DNA from: Tubulanus polymorphus
Taxonomy: Eukaryota > Nemertea > Palaeonemertea > Tubulaniformes > Tubulanidae
DNA: 64,000 bases
Direction of reading: 5' to 3'
Assembly (NCBI RefSeq): GCF_964204645.1
Contig: NC_134025.1
Location: 5,771,001 to 5,835,000, forward strand
Below, one piece after another: positions 25,001 through 33,509 of this stretch. Made by a program: the position numbers and the translations under genes. The notes under the pieces were generated by a model. That model was not told where the DNA came from. It ran no database searches and saw only the letters and a list, made by a program, of their open reading frames with translations. Position 1 is the first letter of the stretch. The number at the start of each line of letters is the position of its first letter.

Positions 25001-25107
25001 AAAATACCATACTTTTGCAGGATCTTTTTGGCATGACTCGATCTGAGTTCTATGAACTACCGACGTGGAAACAAACGAAGCTGAAGAAAGAAACTGGAAT
25101 GTTCTAA
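993..25107 (+). CDS. SVIL: Supervillin-like actin/myosin-II-binding protein, 5'-incomplete, 27 exons
   Basis: Supervillin is a membrane-associated, gelsolin/villin-superfamily protein that binds F-actin and myosin II at the cell cortex. Exons placed: 993-1023, 1491-1648, 1968-2024, 2105-3768, 3895-4041, 4128-5213, 9514-12850, 13779-14007, 14387-14649, 17726-17931, 18347-18564, 18651-18734, 20144-20239, 20923-21139, 21228-21385, 21627-21934, 22024-22165, 22247-22392, 22482-22638, 22730-23015, 23096-23265, 23338-23955, 24043-24198, 24277-24435, 24525-24646, 24775-24933, 25021-25107. All junctions are GT-AG, phases agree throughout, and the sum is an exact multiple of three. Gelsolin-like repeats occupy about residues 2660-3405 and the headpiece about 3425-3486. 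Family members I remember are about 1,800-2,200 residues, so this one is unusually long, all of it N-terminal. The start codon is not identified; the gene may begin left of the window or use an internal start (see 9514). Confidence 0.93.
1491..1648 (+). CDS. SVIL: Supervillin exon with first TQPIT-type motif
   Basis: The acceptor TATTTACAG and donor AAG|GTGAAT frame a 158-nt exon. It encodes a serine/proline-rich stretch, a run of five arginines (possible nuclear-localisation or membrane-binding patch), then [16 protein letters not shown], a divergent member of the TQPIT-EE motif found five more times in this protein. It ends on a codon boundary. Confidence 0.8.
1968..2024 (+). CDS. SVIL: Supervillin 57-nt exon
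   Basis: This is a phase-0/phase-0 exon of 19 codons (begins [11 protein letters not shown], ends AAAAVSQ) between a TTTGATTCAG acceptor and a GTGAAT donor. It is symmetric, so it could be skipped without a frame change and is a possible cassette exon. Content is acidic then Ala-rich, with no domain. Confidence 0.75.
2105..3768 (+). CDS. SVIL: Supervillin disordered exon with SILK/PILK motif array
   Basis: This large 555-codon exon starts at GAACTTG after TTTATAG and runs through to an AG|GTATTT donor. The protein is charged and Ser-rich with no globular domain. From about 2758 to 3480 it contains twelve copies of a short motif (S/P)IL(K/R), often SILKKRDS or PILKKRDS. Several are paired with an upstream basic-Ser cluster such as [16 protein letters not shown] or KSRHSSGE, which look like basophilic kinase or 14-3-3 sites. 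The human protein, as I recall it, has a single RSILK segment, so the expansion looks lineage-specific. The antisense open frames over this exon are shadows. Confidence 0.9.
3895..4041 (+). CDS. SVIL: Supervillin exon, SVAERISHM segment
   Basis: A 147-nt exon that is phase 2 on both sides (first base completes AGG). It begins [11 protein letters not shown] and contains [14 protein letters not shown], a short predicted helix resembling the S(L/I).E(K/R) helices scattered along supervillin N-termini. The donor is ATGAG|GTTTGT. Confidence 0.82.
4128..5213 (+). CDS. SVIL: Supervillin exon with three TQPIT-type motifs
   Basis: A 1,086-nt exon encoding charged helical and disordered sequence. It holds [29 protein letters not shown] and [15 protein letters not shown]. 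The last two match motifs I recall in vertebrate supervillin (RYQTQPVTLGEV and [12 protein letters not shown]), which places this exon firmly in the family. [13 protein letters not shown] resembles the SLAEKLALF helix of the family. The exon ends AG|GTAAGA in phase 2. The downstream partner I join is 9514; no intervening exon was found in the 4.3-kb intron. Confidence 0.92.
5294..5314. repeat. Short perfect hairpin in intron
   Basis: CTCAATTCA, a 3-nt AAG loop, then TGAATTGAG. The stem is AT-rich and probably incidental. Confidence 0.5.
7084..7532. mobile_element. PIF/Harbinger-like MITE (449 bp) with TTA target duplication
   Basis: The left end starts GGGAGCGTTCATAAATTACG and the reverse complement of the right end starts GGGAGCGTTCACAAATTACG. 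The terminal inverted repeats run 27 bp with one mismatch. TTA at 7081-7083 and 7533-7535 forms a 3-bp target-site duplication. GG-starting termini and TTA/TAA duplications are typical of PIF/Harbinger elements. There is no transposase open frame, so it is non-autonomous. Inside, a G-rich ~70-bp block (TGGTACAAAG-TGGTACA with G runs and GGTCAG) occurs twice, near 7117-7190 and 7436-7500. It sits inside a supervillin intron. Confidence 0.82.
7885..7916. repeat. Two-copy 16-bp tandem repeat
   Basis: TGTTTGTATGCGCTTG occurs twice head to tail inside the intron. No function is evident. Confidence 0.6.
9514..12850 (+). CDS. SVIL: Supervillin giant disordered exon (1,112 codons); possible alternative first exon
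   Basis: A CAG at 9511-9513 gives a phase-compatible acceptor (AG plus T makes Ser, then NYT, then the Met at 9524), so this can be an internal exon. Equally, the ATG at 9524 opens [15 protein letters not shown] and could start a shorter isoform. The exon ends ACCCAG|GTTAGT in phase 0, splitting the TQ|PIT motif with the next exon. Content: an acidic start ([13 protein letters not shown]); a Tyr/Pro/Ser/Gln-rich low-complexity stretch at about 10200-11100 with repeated YSTY and PLSPS; an Ala run at 10991-11008; an internal RASVHDVF...SPE repeat at about 11355-11740; and an Asp run near 12650-12715. No globular domain is visible. Confidence 0.9.
10991..11008 (+). repeat. CAG/GCA trinucleotide run (poly-Ala)
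   Basis: Six GCA codons in a row, encoding Ala inside the low-complexity part of the supervillin exon. A pure trinucleotide run of this kind is likely to vary in length. Confidence 0.8.
12650..12715 (+). repeat. GAT/GAC run (poly-Asp)
   Basis: An interrupted GAY repeat encodes an almost unbroken Asp tract with one Glu and one Asn. It lies near the end of the giant supervillin exon and generates a spurious Ile-rich open frame on the other strand. Confidence 0.85.
12851..13778 (+). other. SVIL: Supervillin intron
   Basis: A 928-bp AT-rich intron between the two halves of the split TQ|PITYDEV motif. I see no other feature in it. Confidence 0.7.
13779..14007 (+). CDS. SVIL: Supervillin exon starting [12 protein letters not shown]
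   Basis: The acceptor is TTTATTGCAG. Joined to the preceding TQ, it restores [14 protein letters not shown], the fifth TQPIT motif. It continues with a helical segment ([16 protein letters not shown]) and an acidic tail ([12 protein letters not shown]), ending AAAG|GTCAGA in phase 1. Confidence 0.88.
14387..14649 (+). CDS. SVIL: Supervillin exon with KSILKREGS motif
   Basis: Phase 1 in, phase 0 out (GCTAAG|GTGAGA). It encodes [11 protein letters not shown], then [17 protein letters not shown] and [11 protein letters not shown]. These are two more members of the SILK/basic-Ser motif class seen in exon 2105-3768, followed by an acidic run. Human supervillin has a comparable RRGSLERA segment as I recall, supporting homology in this stretch. 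Confidence 0.88.
14650..17725 (+). other. SVIL: 3.1-kb supervillin intron
   Basis: AT-rich sequence without coding character. I found no repeat, RNA gene or exon that I can support. Confidence 0.65.
17726..17931 (+). CDS. SVIL: Supervillin exon with last TQPIT motif
   Basis: A polar stretch ([19 protein letters not shown]) leads into [18 protein letters not shown] and then MSIQER|L. Together with the next exon this makes the family-typical [17 protein letters not shown]; the human equivalent I recall is [17 protein letters not shown]. Ends phase 2 at AAAG|GTACGT. Confidence 0.92.
18047..18228 (+). mobile_element. tRNA-derived SINE fragment
   Basis: GTGGATTCGAACCCTG at about 18091-18106 matches a Pol III B box, preceded by a degraded tRNA-like head (GGGCGTGTGG...TTCGACTC). 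Downstream is TGTCCCTGGGCTAGACACTC, close to the TGTCCTTGGGCAAG-type block shared by several animal SINE families. It ends in a 15-G run (18214-18228). It lies in an intron on the gene strand. The head cannot fold as an intact tRNA. Confidence 0.7.
18347..18734 (+). CDS. SVIL: Supervillin exons with [16 protein letters not shown] core (two exons)
   Basis: Exons 18347-18564 and 18651-18734. The first has [18 protein letters not shown], a hallmark supervillin segment, then [16 protein letters not shown] and [12 protein letters not shown] (family form QFTVAGRM). The second gives [16 protein letters not shown] and GSIVGRKG. Phases 2-1-1 agree. This region corresponds to the myosin-II-binding/central part of the N-terminal half by position, which is inference. 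Confidence 0.92.
18908..18952 (+). CDS. SVIL: Candidate 45-nt cassette exon of supervillin
   Basis: TTGATTACAG precedes a 45-nt stretch that reads [16 protein letters not shown] when inserted in phase 1 and exits in phase 1 at GCGG|GTACAA. It would insert 15 residues without disturbing the frame, but the donor is weak and the sequence matches no remembered family segment. I did not count it in the 27-exon model. Confidence 0.35.
19879..19907. repeat. CT/TA microsatellite
   Basis: A TCTCTCTC run passes into a TATATATA run within an intron. Confidence 0.85.
20144..21385 (+). CDS. SVIL: Supervillin exons just before the gelsolin repeats (three exons)
   Basis: Exons 20144-20239, 20923-21139 and 21228-21385. 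They encode [14 protein letters not shown], an acidic helix-forming stretch ([28 protein letters not shown]), and [18 protein letters not shown]. The last matches the basic KPKRR...NPLKMLAARED-type segment that I recall immediately before the gelsolin homology in human supervillin. All phases join. The 683-bp intron at 20240-20922 holds nothing recognisable. Confidence 0.9.
21627..23015 (+). CDS. SVIL: Supervillin gelsolin-like repeats, first part (five exons)
   Basis: Exons 21627-21934, 22024-22165, 22247-22392, 22482-22638 and 22730-23015. Landmarks are [85 protein letters not shown] and [18 protein letters not shown]. These align in order with the human C-terminal half as I recall it. Gelsolin repeats in supervillin lack some of the calcium and actin contacts of gelsolin itself. 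Two copies of CCCTATCCCARGTTAAAGT (about 21512-21557) lie in the intron just upstream. Confidence 0.96.
23096..24646 (+). CDS. SVIL: Supervillin gelsolin-like repeats, second part (five exons)
   Basis: Exons 23096-23265, 23338-23955, 24043-24198, 24277-24435 and 24525-24646. Landmarks are [93 protein letters not shown] and [12 protein letters not shown]. The 618-nt exon is uninterrupted and noticeably CpG-richer than its introns. Order and spacing match the family with no break or frameshift. Confidence 0.96.
24775..25107 (+). CDS. SVIL: Supervillin villin headpiece and stop
   Basis: Exons 24775-24933 and 25021-25107. They encode the linker helix ([12 protein letters not shown]), [20 protein letters not shown] and the headpiece core [20 protein letters not shown], ending KKETGMF and TAA. 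LP.WKQ and the C-terminal KK..G.F are headpiece signatures. In human supervillin the headpiece is reported not to bind actin strongly, so actin binding should not be assumed from this domain alone. Confidence 0.96.
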
Positions 25108-26830
25108 TCCGTGTACATGACATCTGCATTTAAGTAACCAAGAAAACAATGCCTACTTGGTGATTTCGGTGACTGAGACGACAATCGAGACGTTCAACGT
25201 TGTCATCTGTCCATGTTTTTAAGGCCTACAAAATATGATCATATTATTATGTGCTTTATAGGTTCCATCAATATCATATCGAAATGAGAATTTCTTCAAT
25301 CAAGCGATGAATGTCATATCAAGAACTTTTTGAAAATGATTCGAACTGTTCTGCTTGCTAAAAGTGTCCACTCCTGAAGTTTGTGTCAAACTAGTGGCTT
25401 GTTGGATGCATTTGACTCTCACAATCTTCATGTTGTATTTTCGGTGCTATCAACCTATCATAAGCTTGGCAGCTTTTTCTACCCAAACTTAAGCTTCTAT
25501 CTATTTCTCTGCATCTTATGGTGTGAAAACGTAGGCTGTAATGATAAAAAACGAAATGTCACAATTTTAGTTCAGAATTTTTTTCAAATTTCATCCAAGA
25601 GTGCAATAGGCATCAAATCTGATCTGTGTGGTCAATAATTCTAAACATAAACAAGTAGAACTTGTGTGACAAAAAGACTATGGATACATCGTGCACCTGA
25701 TGCATCGATGATTATCAGAAGTTTACTGTATTAAGACTAAGACTCACATTTTGTGAAATGAGAAGCTATTAGTTTTCTAATGCTCTGGATATTGCTGCAC
25801 ATTCCTATCTTGTGGCTTAGTTCAGTTCACTCATTAATCAAAAAGGAATTTATAAACAAAGATATTGTGGCTATTCTAGATTTGAAATTTTAGGACCCAA
25901 GGGGTTTATGTTTAGTATGTGTGCTGGAGGGTATTTTTATTGATGTGTGAATGTTAAATATGTTTATAATAGTACTTTTTCTTTTTTCCCGATATTTATC
26001 AAGTTGGTAACAAGTACTTTTAGTCGGAAGCAGATTTGGTCGGCCATATTTTATATATTCTTCTAGTCCAATATTTGAATTCATTTGGGTAATAACTTTC
26101 TTAAACTTGTTTCGATCAAAGTGTATATAAAAGCTTCATAAATTGTTCGATTCAAATATACCATTGATTAATTTTTGCTATTTTGTTACTTAACATGATT
26201 AATTTTTGTTTTCTCTTATTTAATTACGATGTGAATATTTGGGTTTGATATATAATTATTATTATTATTATTATTAATATTATTACTTATCATTATACCT
26301 GTTAACTACAGATAATTATTTGTATTTGAGGATGAAAATTTAATTGAAATATCCTCATTGTTTTGAAAATGCGCTTTTCATAGAAATCATCTGATTAAGT
26401 GGACAAATACGCTATTCCATATATATTGTGATAAAAACTCCAGTAGCAATGTGTTATCCCTTGTTCTTCATTCGAGAATGTTGAGTCAGTTTGTTAATGT
26501 TTTCAAAAAAATATTGTTTTTTTCTCCTTTAAAACATTTAAATTATGATAAAGGACGACTGTCAACCCCTCTTCTCCCACATGCCCTTGGTAAATTTAGT
26601 CTTTTTGAGACATGAGTACTGATCTGAACGGGCTGGACTTTATCATTATTATTTGTTGGTTACCTGATACACTATTCAGAGATGGATGAATCCTTCAAAA
26701 TGTGATGCATATAATATATGATGATTAATGCTGTGTTGTTGAATGTATATAACTTGTAATTTAATTGCTTTGTACAGATCTATGAGATTGATATATGCGG
26801 GTTAATAAATTGCTGAACTTGCTTGTGTAA
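25108..26830 (+). other. SVIL: Supervillin 3' untranslated region with poly(A) signal
   Basis: A non-coding AT-rich stretch after the stop. AATAAA at 26804-26809 is followed within 50 nt by T/GT-rich sequence, making it the best polyadenylation signal. An ATT microsatellite lies at about 26252-26290. The end is inferred. Confidence 0.6.
26252..26290. repeat. ATT microsatellite
   Basis: An ATT/TTA trinucleotide run in the inferred 3' untranslated region of supervillin. Confidence 0.85.
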
Positions 26831-28100
26831 ATCTATCTGTCGTCTTCTTTTGTTATTGTATCACTGACTTCCTAGATGAATATGGCATTCGACGATGATC
26901 ACTAGAGCCCTTTGCGGATGTATCTCGACCCCAAACCGTAGTGTCCCGTCCATCATCATTTATGGACAATACACTAGATGGCGAACCAACTTAATATGCT
27001 ATAGATTCTTCCTTTGGCGTGCCATAGTAAAATACCGAAGTGATGTCAGATCTGGGCAATTGGAGTGCAATATGCGTGGGAAGAACTCAATGGATTTCTA
27101 GTCGATCGCCTTCACCCGTCGGCCACGACAACTTGTGAATAGTTACGAAACTCGATAGCGTCACATAACGCGCCGCCGAAATATAACTTCTTTATTACGT
27201 ACAATGGACAAAATGTGGCGCCTAATTACAATAAACTATGATGCTTCATTCAATGAAATTATTCTCTCAATTGACAAAAGCCACTTTCGAATAGAAATGA
27301 TTCTTTTGTCATATATTTTTCATTTTGGTTAAAATTCGCGTGTATGTCAGGTTTAAAGAAACATGATGAACTGTTTGTTACGAGTCTGTATGGGCGCAAT
27401 TCACTATTTTTCTGCACCAAAAGTGCCGGATTAGTGTTTACTTTTGCTTAAGCTTTAACTACAGTCACCAAACCATATCATAGATGAATTGAAAAGCAGT
27501 TCTTTTTCATTTTGGGCCGGGTATCGTTCCAATGCTAATAATTGTCAAAAGGGAGATGTTTGACTCTCCAGAGGATTTTCAGCTGAATAAGGCACATCCG
27601 CAATAGCAGTCGCAAGGCCGACATACTCCCAGGTTGTTTCCATCAAACCACATCGAAAAGAATGATTTTGATATTGAAACCCCAGTTTTATATTACAACA
27701 TTATGTATTATTTGTCATAGACATTGTTGCAATTCATTTCTGAAATAAAAAGTTATAAATAATATAGCATCTAAACCACATTCAAAATTGGAACAATGAT
27801 CGATTGGAAAATTCTGGATTGTTTTTAGTTTAAGTTAGTCATCGTCAGATCATTTACAAAAGAATTTGTTGAAACCCGAGCGTTTTGCTTTTCTGTGATC
27901 GAAGTCAAATATTGACAATTGTTCTTCTTATAGAATCTAACTTGTATCTTCTTGTAGAATATAACTTCGTACGGGTTTTTCTTGAGTCCAAATTTTTTTT
28001 CATTTCAATGGTGCACCAATTTTTACAGATTATTTTGGGAATGACACACGGACATGAAATTATGTTTTTCTGAAAAAGCACTTACTACGTTTACTACGAT
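26831..28100. other. Intergenic region between supervillin and the finger gene
   Basis: No coding or RNA gene that I can support. A 24-bp-period duplication (CTTCTTRTAGAATMTAACTT) lies at about 27924-27968. Short open frames have no recognisable product. Confidence 0.55.
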
Positions 28101-28104
28101 CTGG

Positions 28105-28302
28105 AGCCGTGCCAATATTTCGAAAATCCCGCTTTATGATTGGGCGCTTCTAGGTCAACGTCATTCCCGCGTAATCAATGAATGGGCGCGTTCTACGCCT
28201 TTATTGGCTAGTTGCAATCACGTGGGTTCTGTATACAAACATGGCCATTCATCGTGCGTACTCTAGAAACACGGAAAAAGTGCACTGAAAATACGTCAAA
28301 TA
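28105..28302 (+). promoter_or_regulatory. Promoter-like stretch of the C2H2 finger gene
   Basis: CpG content rises against AT-rich surroundings. Elements visible are CCAAT at 28112-28116, inverted CCAAT (ATTGG) at 28139-28143 and 28203-28207, GGGCG boxes near 28141 and 28193, and a palindromic E-box CACGTG at 28219-28224. No TATA box is seen. The transcription start is not determined. Confidence 0.5.
28241..28288 (+). CDS. Possible upstream open reading frame (15 codons)
   Basis: ATGGCCATTC opens a 15-codon frame ending TGA at 28286-28288, just before the main start. If transcription begins upstream of 28241, it could lower translation of the main protein. There is no evidence that it is translated. 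Confidence 0.3.
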   Translation: MAIHRAYSRNTEKVH

Positions 28303-29283
28303 ATGACCATGGCGTTGAGTAATTTCAGCGCTAGCGATGTTGATGCAGATCTCAGAAGACCGAAGCGTTTGCCCGTTAAGAGATCGACGATTTTCCAAGC
28401 CGATTTCACGAACAACGAGACGTTAGATTTGGATGGAATAGTGAAGTTGTTGCAAGCGTATGGTAATTACGACGTTGGTGGAATAAATTGTAGAATATGC
28501 GGTAAGCATTGATTGTAGTGATCAATACTGGTTTGTGCAGGTGCTGCTGTACTGGATACGTGCACTACTTCCACAACATTGGAGTGTAATTTTTAAAAGA
28601 TTTTAAAAATCTACTTTTTAAAGGTGGATTTTCCTTGATACGCTAGTTAGAGCAAGATGTATCGATTAAAAGAACATCTCTTTATCCCTTCTCAGAAGAT
28701 GTAGGGCAGAATTTTTATCTTGTTGCATACGTCACAAGCATATATAATCTGTTGATCACTTTGAACTCGCTCTAGAAACTAGCTTCTAACTGGGTGATAT
28801 TTCGTACAATTGTAGCTGTCTTTTGAACACCAAAATTAATCCATATTCTATATTACGAAATCGTTCTATTGCCTTGCTCTAGATATATGACCTTGAACGC
28901 TATGTTTTTCTTATGGTTTATGATAGTCGGCACGTATGGTTTTTCACTTTTCAGGTAAACTGTATAAAAGTAAAGTGTGTTATGTGAAACATCTTTGGGA
29001 ACACAGTATTTATTGGAAATCATTTGAAGGAGAGACCAATCACACAAGAGTTCTGTCGATTCAGGCTGCTTTAATTCTGTACAATAGGAACAACAACTGT
29101 CATCATACCAGTAATCCTATCGATCATGATCTCCTTAATCTGTTAGTTACTGCACCTCAAGATAAAAAGAAGGATTCTCAAGAATTTCATCAGCACCAGC
29201 TTCATAGCCGAAATCTTCGCAAATCACCGTATAAACGTAAAAAATCCAGCTCTTTATCTGAACCAGATATGCGTTCTTCATAA
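28303..29283 (+). CDS. Small single-C2H2-zinc-finger protein, two exons
   Basis: Exons 28303-28501 and 28955-29283 (intron GTAAGC...TTTTCAG, phase 1) give 175 residues. Residues about 65-88 form C-x2-C-x12-H-x4-H (CRIC...HLWEH), a classical C2H2 finger spanning the splice junction. It is followed by IYWKSFEGETNHTRVLSIQA, which looks like a conserved extension. The N-terminus is basic (RRPKRLPVKR); the C-terminus is Lys/Ser-rich (RKSPYKRKKSSS-like), suggesting a nuclear protein. The second ATG at 28309 sits in a perfect ACCATGG context and may be the real start. I do not recognise the family by name. The 453-bp intron holds nothing else. Confidence 0.85.
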
Positions 29284-31860
29284 TGATTTGTGAATCAATT
29301 ATGGTTTGAGAATTAAATTCAAATGCTTCCCAGGTTGTAATTCACACTGGGAACATTGGTATGCAAATCATTAGTATTGCAGTTATCCGGTGGACATTAG
29401 TGCTGTTTGTTTGTATTTATTGAGTTATGCACAAAAAGGAAAAAGGTCTGTTTTCTCATGTAACATAGAATGTTTTCTAAAAAGTTGCACCAATTTTAAA
29501 TTGTTACATAGAAGACACTTCATTGTGACTGGCTAATCAGAATTTAAATGCTTATCTTATCTATTTCAGTCCAAGTTAAATATAGTCTGATACAAATTGT
29601 CTAATTACCCAATTTTATGAGTTAATGATGCCCTTGAGTGGTAGCTAGTTTTACAAATTTATGTCAAGATGGCCCATTATGTGATTAAAAACCATAGTTT
29701 CTTTTTATTTAGTTGCTTTCTTAAAAGGAATGTAACTGAATTTGGTAAAATCCATAGTGATAATTACTTTTCTTTATCGAATACCATAGGCCTACTACCT
29801 TCATATAGTCAGCCTGTCTAATATGAATGTCAAATTGTGAATAGTACTGAAGTGGATGTGCCATTAAGTTGTGAAAAACCAGTTGCATTGAAACCCTCGA
29901 TCTTCCCATGATTTAATGTGGTTGGATAAAACCAGGGAGGTGGGTGCACTCCCACCTCCTTGGATAAACCAAAAATCTATACTAAATGATTATATATAAT
30001 ACATTGGCTGATAATGTTGCTGAATTCAATGTGCAATTCAATATTGTTTTGAATTCTAACTCTCAATGATCAGTTTCCTATCTTGTAGAAAACATATTTG
30101 TCAATCCCAAGAGTGCCATTTTATTTCATAATGTTATTGTACATCAAATGGTTTCATTAGGATGGAAGATGATTGATGCCCTTGAATGGTAGCTATTTCG
30201 GATGCGGGGCTGGGCGGTGTGGGGAGATTTATTGTACAGAACTGCTTGTTGTGGAATGTATGTAGACAATAGACATGTACACTAATATACTATATATTAT
30301 CGGCTCAAAGAGGCAGCAGAACTCTAATGTGAAATGACAATCTATGCAAACATAACAGGACTGCAGTACATGCATAAAATTAAAGTATCAAATTCTTCAT
30401 TGTTTTCTCCTAAACAATTGATAAATTTCCTAGACATCCCTAAATAGAGACTAATTGACCTTTTGTTTTATATAACAATTAGAATTAAAGATAAGCCATT
30501 TGGCTGATTGAATTAAGTCTTCCTCTTAATGACATGTTACCGAGGTCCTGTTATGAATGACAAACAACTATATTCAACTGAGTGTTGTGAATTTGTGGTT
30601 TTCATGTTGAAATTGTACGGTTTTTCGGATTTGGATTAAGTTGTTGAAGGGGTCAGAAATGGCTGGCAAGGACTATCCATAAAGTATGTACGGTACAGAT
30701 TAAAATGCCAATGTCTGAGAAGTATTAAACGTAATATGCATTAGCAATACATACCGGTACATAGGAAATATATGGATATTTTTTAGTTCCTGCCTCAGGA
30801 ATTCTTAACTTAATGAATACCCCAGAGGATATTTTACCGAATTGTTTGTTTTAGCAACTAACGGTTTATCAAGATGTGCTATGGAAACGATGTGCTATGG
30901 AAGTAAAGACTCCGACCGCTTGTATTGCTTATTTTTGATGAAATAAGATGGTATCTGTAAATAGAATGTTTTAACTATTTTACTAACTAACCACTAAAAT
31001 CCTCACATCATCAAGGATTATTAAACCCTTATGAAAGAGGTTTGAATCTTACCCGGTGATCTGTACAGTCAACCTTCTTCAGGATCAAGGTATTCTAATT
31101 GATATAATAACCACTGAGTGATAAATAAGATTATTTCATTAATTTTGGCTCGTTTGGTAATTTTTAATTTTTTGTCTAATCGCTAAGCTGGCTCTATGCT
31201 AAAATCGATGTTTCGCATTATGGATGGCACATATTTTCAAGGTATGTTAAGTACTAAATGGCATTGAATTAAACAGTATTTAAGTACCAAAGGTACCAGT
31301 TTTATGGACTAGAGTATTACCTTATCTCTAAAGAGTTTTACTATGTTACAATGGAATATAGCAAGAAGGTAAACTTAAATACTCGTCTATAAAACCTGAC
31401 CCCGATGGTATTAGGCATTACAAAATCTGTCATCGTGAACAATGGTATGTTTAGCTATTTATAAATCGAATTATAAATGAAATTCACATGCACTATATTG
31501 ATACATGTAGTATAATCAGCATTAAACCCATGAATGTAAAGAGATTTAAGATGACCTAATGCCTTCTGAAGATCTCTGCTGATTTTACTAATCTACTGAT
31601 ATTTTCATGAAGGAAATGTAGAAATAGATGTATTATTTTTCTAAGAAAACTCTGTCGTGAAATTTTGATTTCAAACCGATATAGCTGGGCTAATTTTTTC
31701 ATGAATGTAAAACATCTGGCTGTTGAAATTTTTACTTGGTTATTTAAGCCAGTTATCTTTGCATTGGCCAACAACTAATATTGCAGTACATGTTAAGATG
31801 GGCATTATGTATATATTACTATGTGAATTTGAATAAAAGAATTTGCCATGTAGAAATATA
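29284..31860 (+). other. 3' flank / possible 3' untranslated region of the finger gene
   Basis: A long AT-rich non-coding stretch. The first good AATAAA on this strand that I noticed is at 31832-31837, which would make a 2.5-kb 3' untranslated region; an earlier variant signal is equally possible. A ~22-bp block (TGATGCCCTTGARTGGTAGC) occurs near 29627 and again near 30173. Confidence 0.35.
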
Positions 31861-32469
31861 GTTGCTCATTTGCATTATTGTTGGAGTGGAGTGTTAGGGT
31901 AGCCTTGAAAAAATCCTCAGTACCGGTAAGCAAGATTCACATGAGAGGAGACCATTATCAAAATAACACAAAACGTAGAATTCAATATGATATCTATTTT
32001 AATTTTACTCTAAGTCTACAATGAATATAATAGGTCTACGGGTACATAACTATTTATAAAATGATGAGGTGCAAGTATTTGAATATTCCACATTAGTCCC
32101 AGACCCAAACCAAGTAATCCAGAAAGTATATCAGGATTAAACAGTAATAATAATCATAACCAATAAAGCATTAAAAACTTTAATTGATACAGTAATGGAC
32201 GGAATTCTTATCATTTGAAAATGTATGTATAAAGAGCTTGACAAAAAATATATCACCGTATTTTGATATATAATAAATCATGATTAATTTATAAAATATC
32301 TATCAAAAATCACAGACTGGACATTCTTAATCACGGACGGATGAGATGCAAAAGAATTACATCATGAGATCATAATTATTAGTATTAAACAGAAAAATAA
32401 TCTATTCAGATACTGGTAGTTATCATAAACTATTGATAATTACACAATTTGAATACTGTAGTTTGATAT

Positions 32470-33115
32470 CATATAAAAACATTTATTTTTCAGTGATACA
32501 TTTCTGGCGATATCGAGGCACAAATAAAGCAAAATTCTGTAACATGAACACGATTAGAAAATTTATGAGAAAATACTTTACAATTTGATTGCTTCAGAAA
32601 ACCACTATGAAGGCAGAGCCTTCTTATAAGTTAATTTAATGTAATGGATAAATATTGTCCGCATTATATGAATTGAAAACCTTCAAGAAAATTGTGATTA
32701 CCGGTATGATAGTAGAAATGCAATGATAATATAGATAAACTAGTAAATTTTTGTACTATATTTTTGTAAAATACATACTATTATCTATAGTATAGATAGA
32801 TATATTGTCTCACGATCAGCCAAATATCCAAAGCATAGCAGAAAATATGAAATATTATATTTCATAGATACTGATGATATATACTGGTAATTATATTATT
32901 CAAGTTAACTAAGTTATTTCAATAAACAGAAAAAATCATCTAAACTACATGAGAAATAATAGGTAATATTATATCAAATATGTATAAATAAACACAGCAC
33001 AATATCACAGATATCCTTTAATAATCCCAATCATCATTGATATACAACAAGGGTCTTCAAGTTCTCCAGAAGAAATATATTCTAACTGGATCATAACAAT
33101 GCTACTATAGAAACC
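32470..33115 (-). other. 3' untranslated region of the giant minus-strand gene
   Basis: Downstream of the stop on the minus strand. Candidate poly(A) signals are ATTAAA at 33022-33017 and AATAAA at 32487-32482. I cannot choose between them. The region is very AT-rich and non-coding. Confidence 0.4.
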
Positions 33116-33509
33116 TTAATATTTTGTACCTGAAACATCTTTCTTTTTGCGAGCTATTTCAGTTTCAAGATGAGAAATTCTTTTAAGCAAGTCTTCTTTC
33201 TTCGAGTTGAGAGGTTCTAGCTGTTGGCGAAGCTTTTCCATTCGTTCAGTAGAAGGCTCTGGTTCTTGTTCAAGTTTGCGGATACCTTCTCGAATATTTG
33301 CATCATCAATCATTGCCTGTATGATAGATCATAAACATATTTCATCCTCCTCATGAACATTAACTGTTTGCCCATAATCACAACCCTCAATACCCACCTT
33401 AGTCATTTCAGAGTTTAGAAGATCACATTTATTCTGCATTTCTTCGAGTTGTGCTTCCATAAGATTTTTCTGACTGTGGATACTTGAAGTTGATGGTGAT
33501 ATCTTTGAT
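33116..33509 (-). CDS. C-terminal tail coiled coil and stop (2 exons)
   Basis: Exons: 33398-33509 and 33116-33316. They encode a Ser-rich linker (SKISPSTSSIHSQKN), a short coiled coil (LMEAQLEEMQNKCDLLNSEM), then IREGIRKLEQE and LLKRISHLETEIARKK, ending SGTKY and the stop. Both acceptors and the 33398 donor (AAG|GTGGGT) fit in phase. Confidence 0.9.

Noticed and set aside
26895-27101. A 68-codon frame in the intergenic region as a gene
   Set aside because: No motif, start context or splice evidence; composition is that of the surrounding non-coding DNA.
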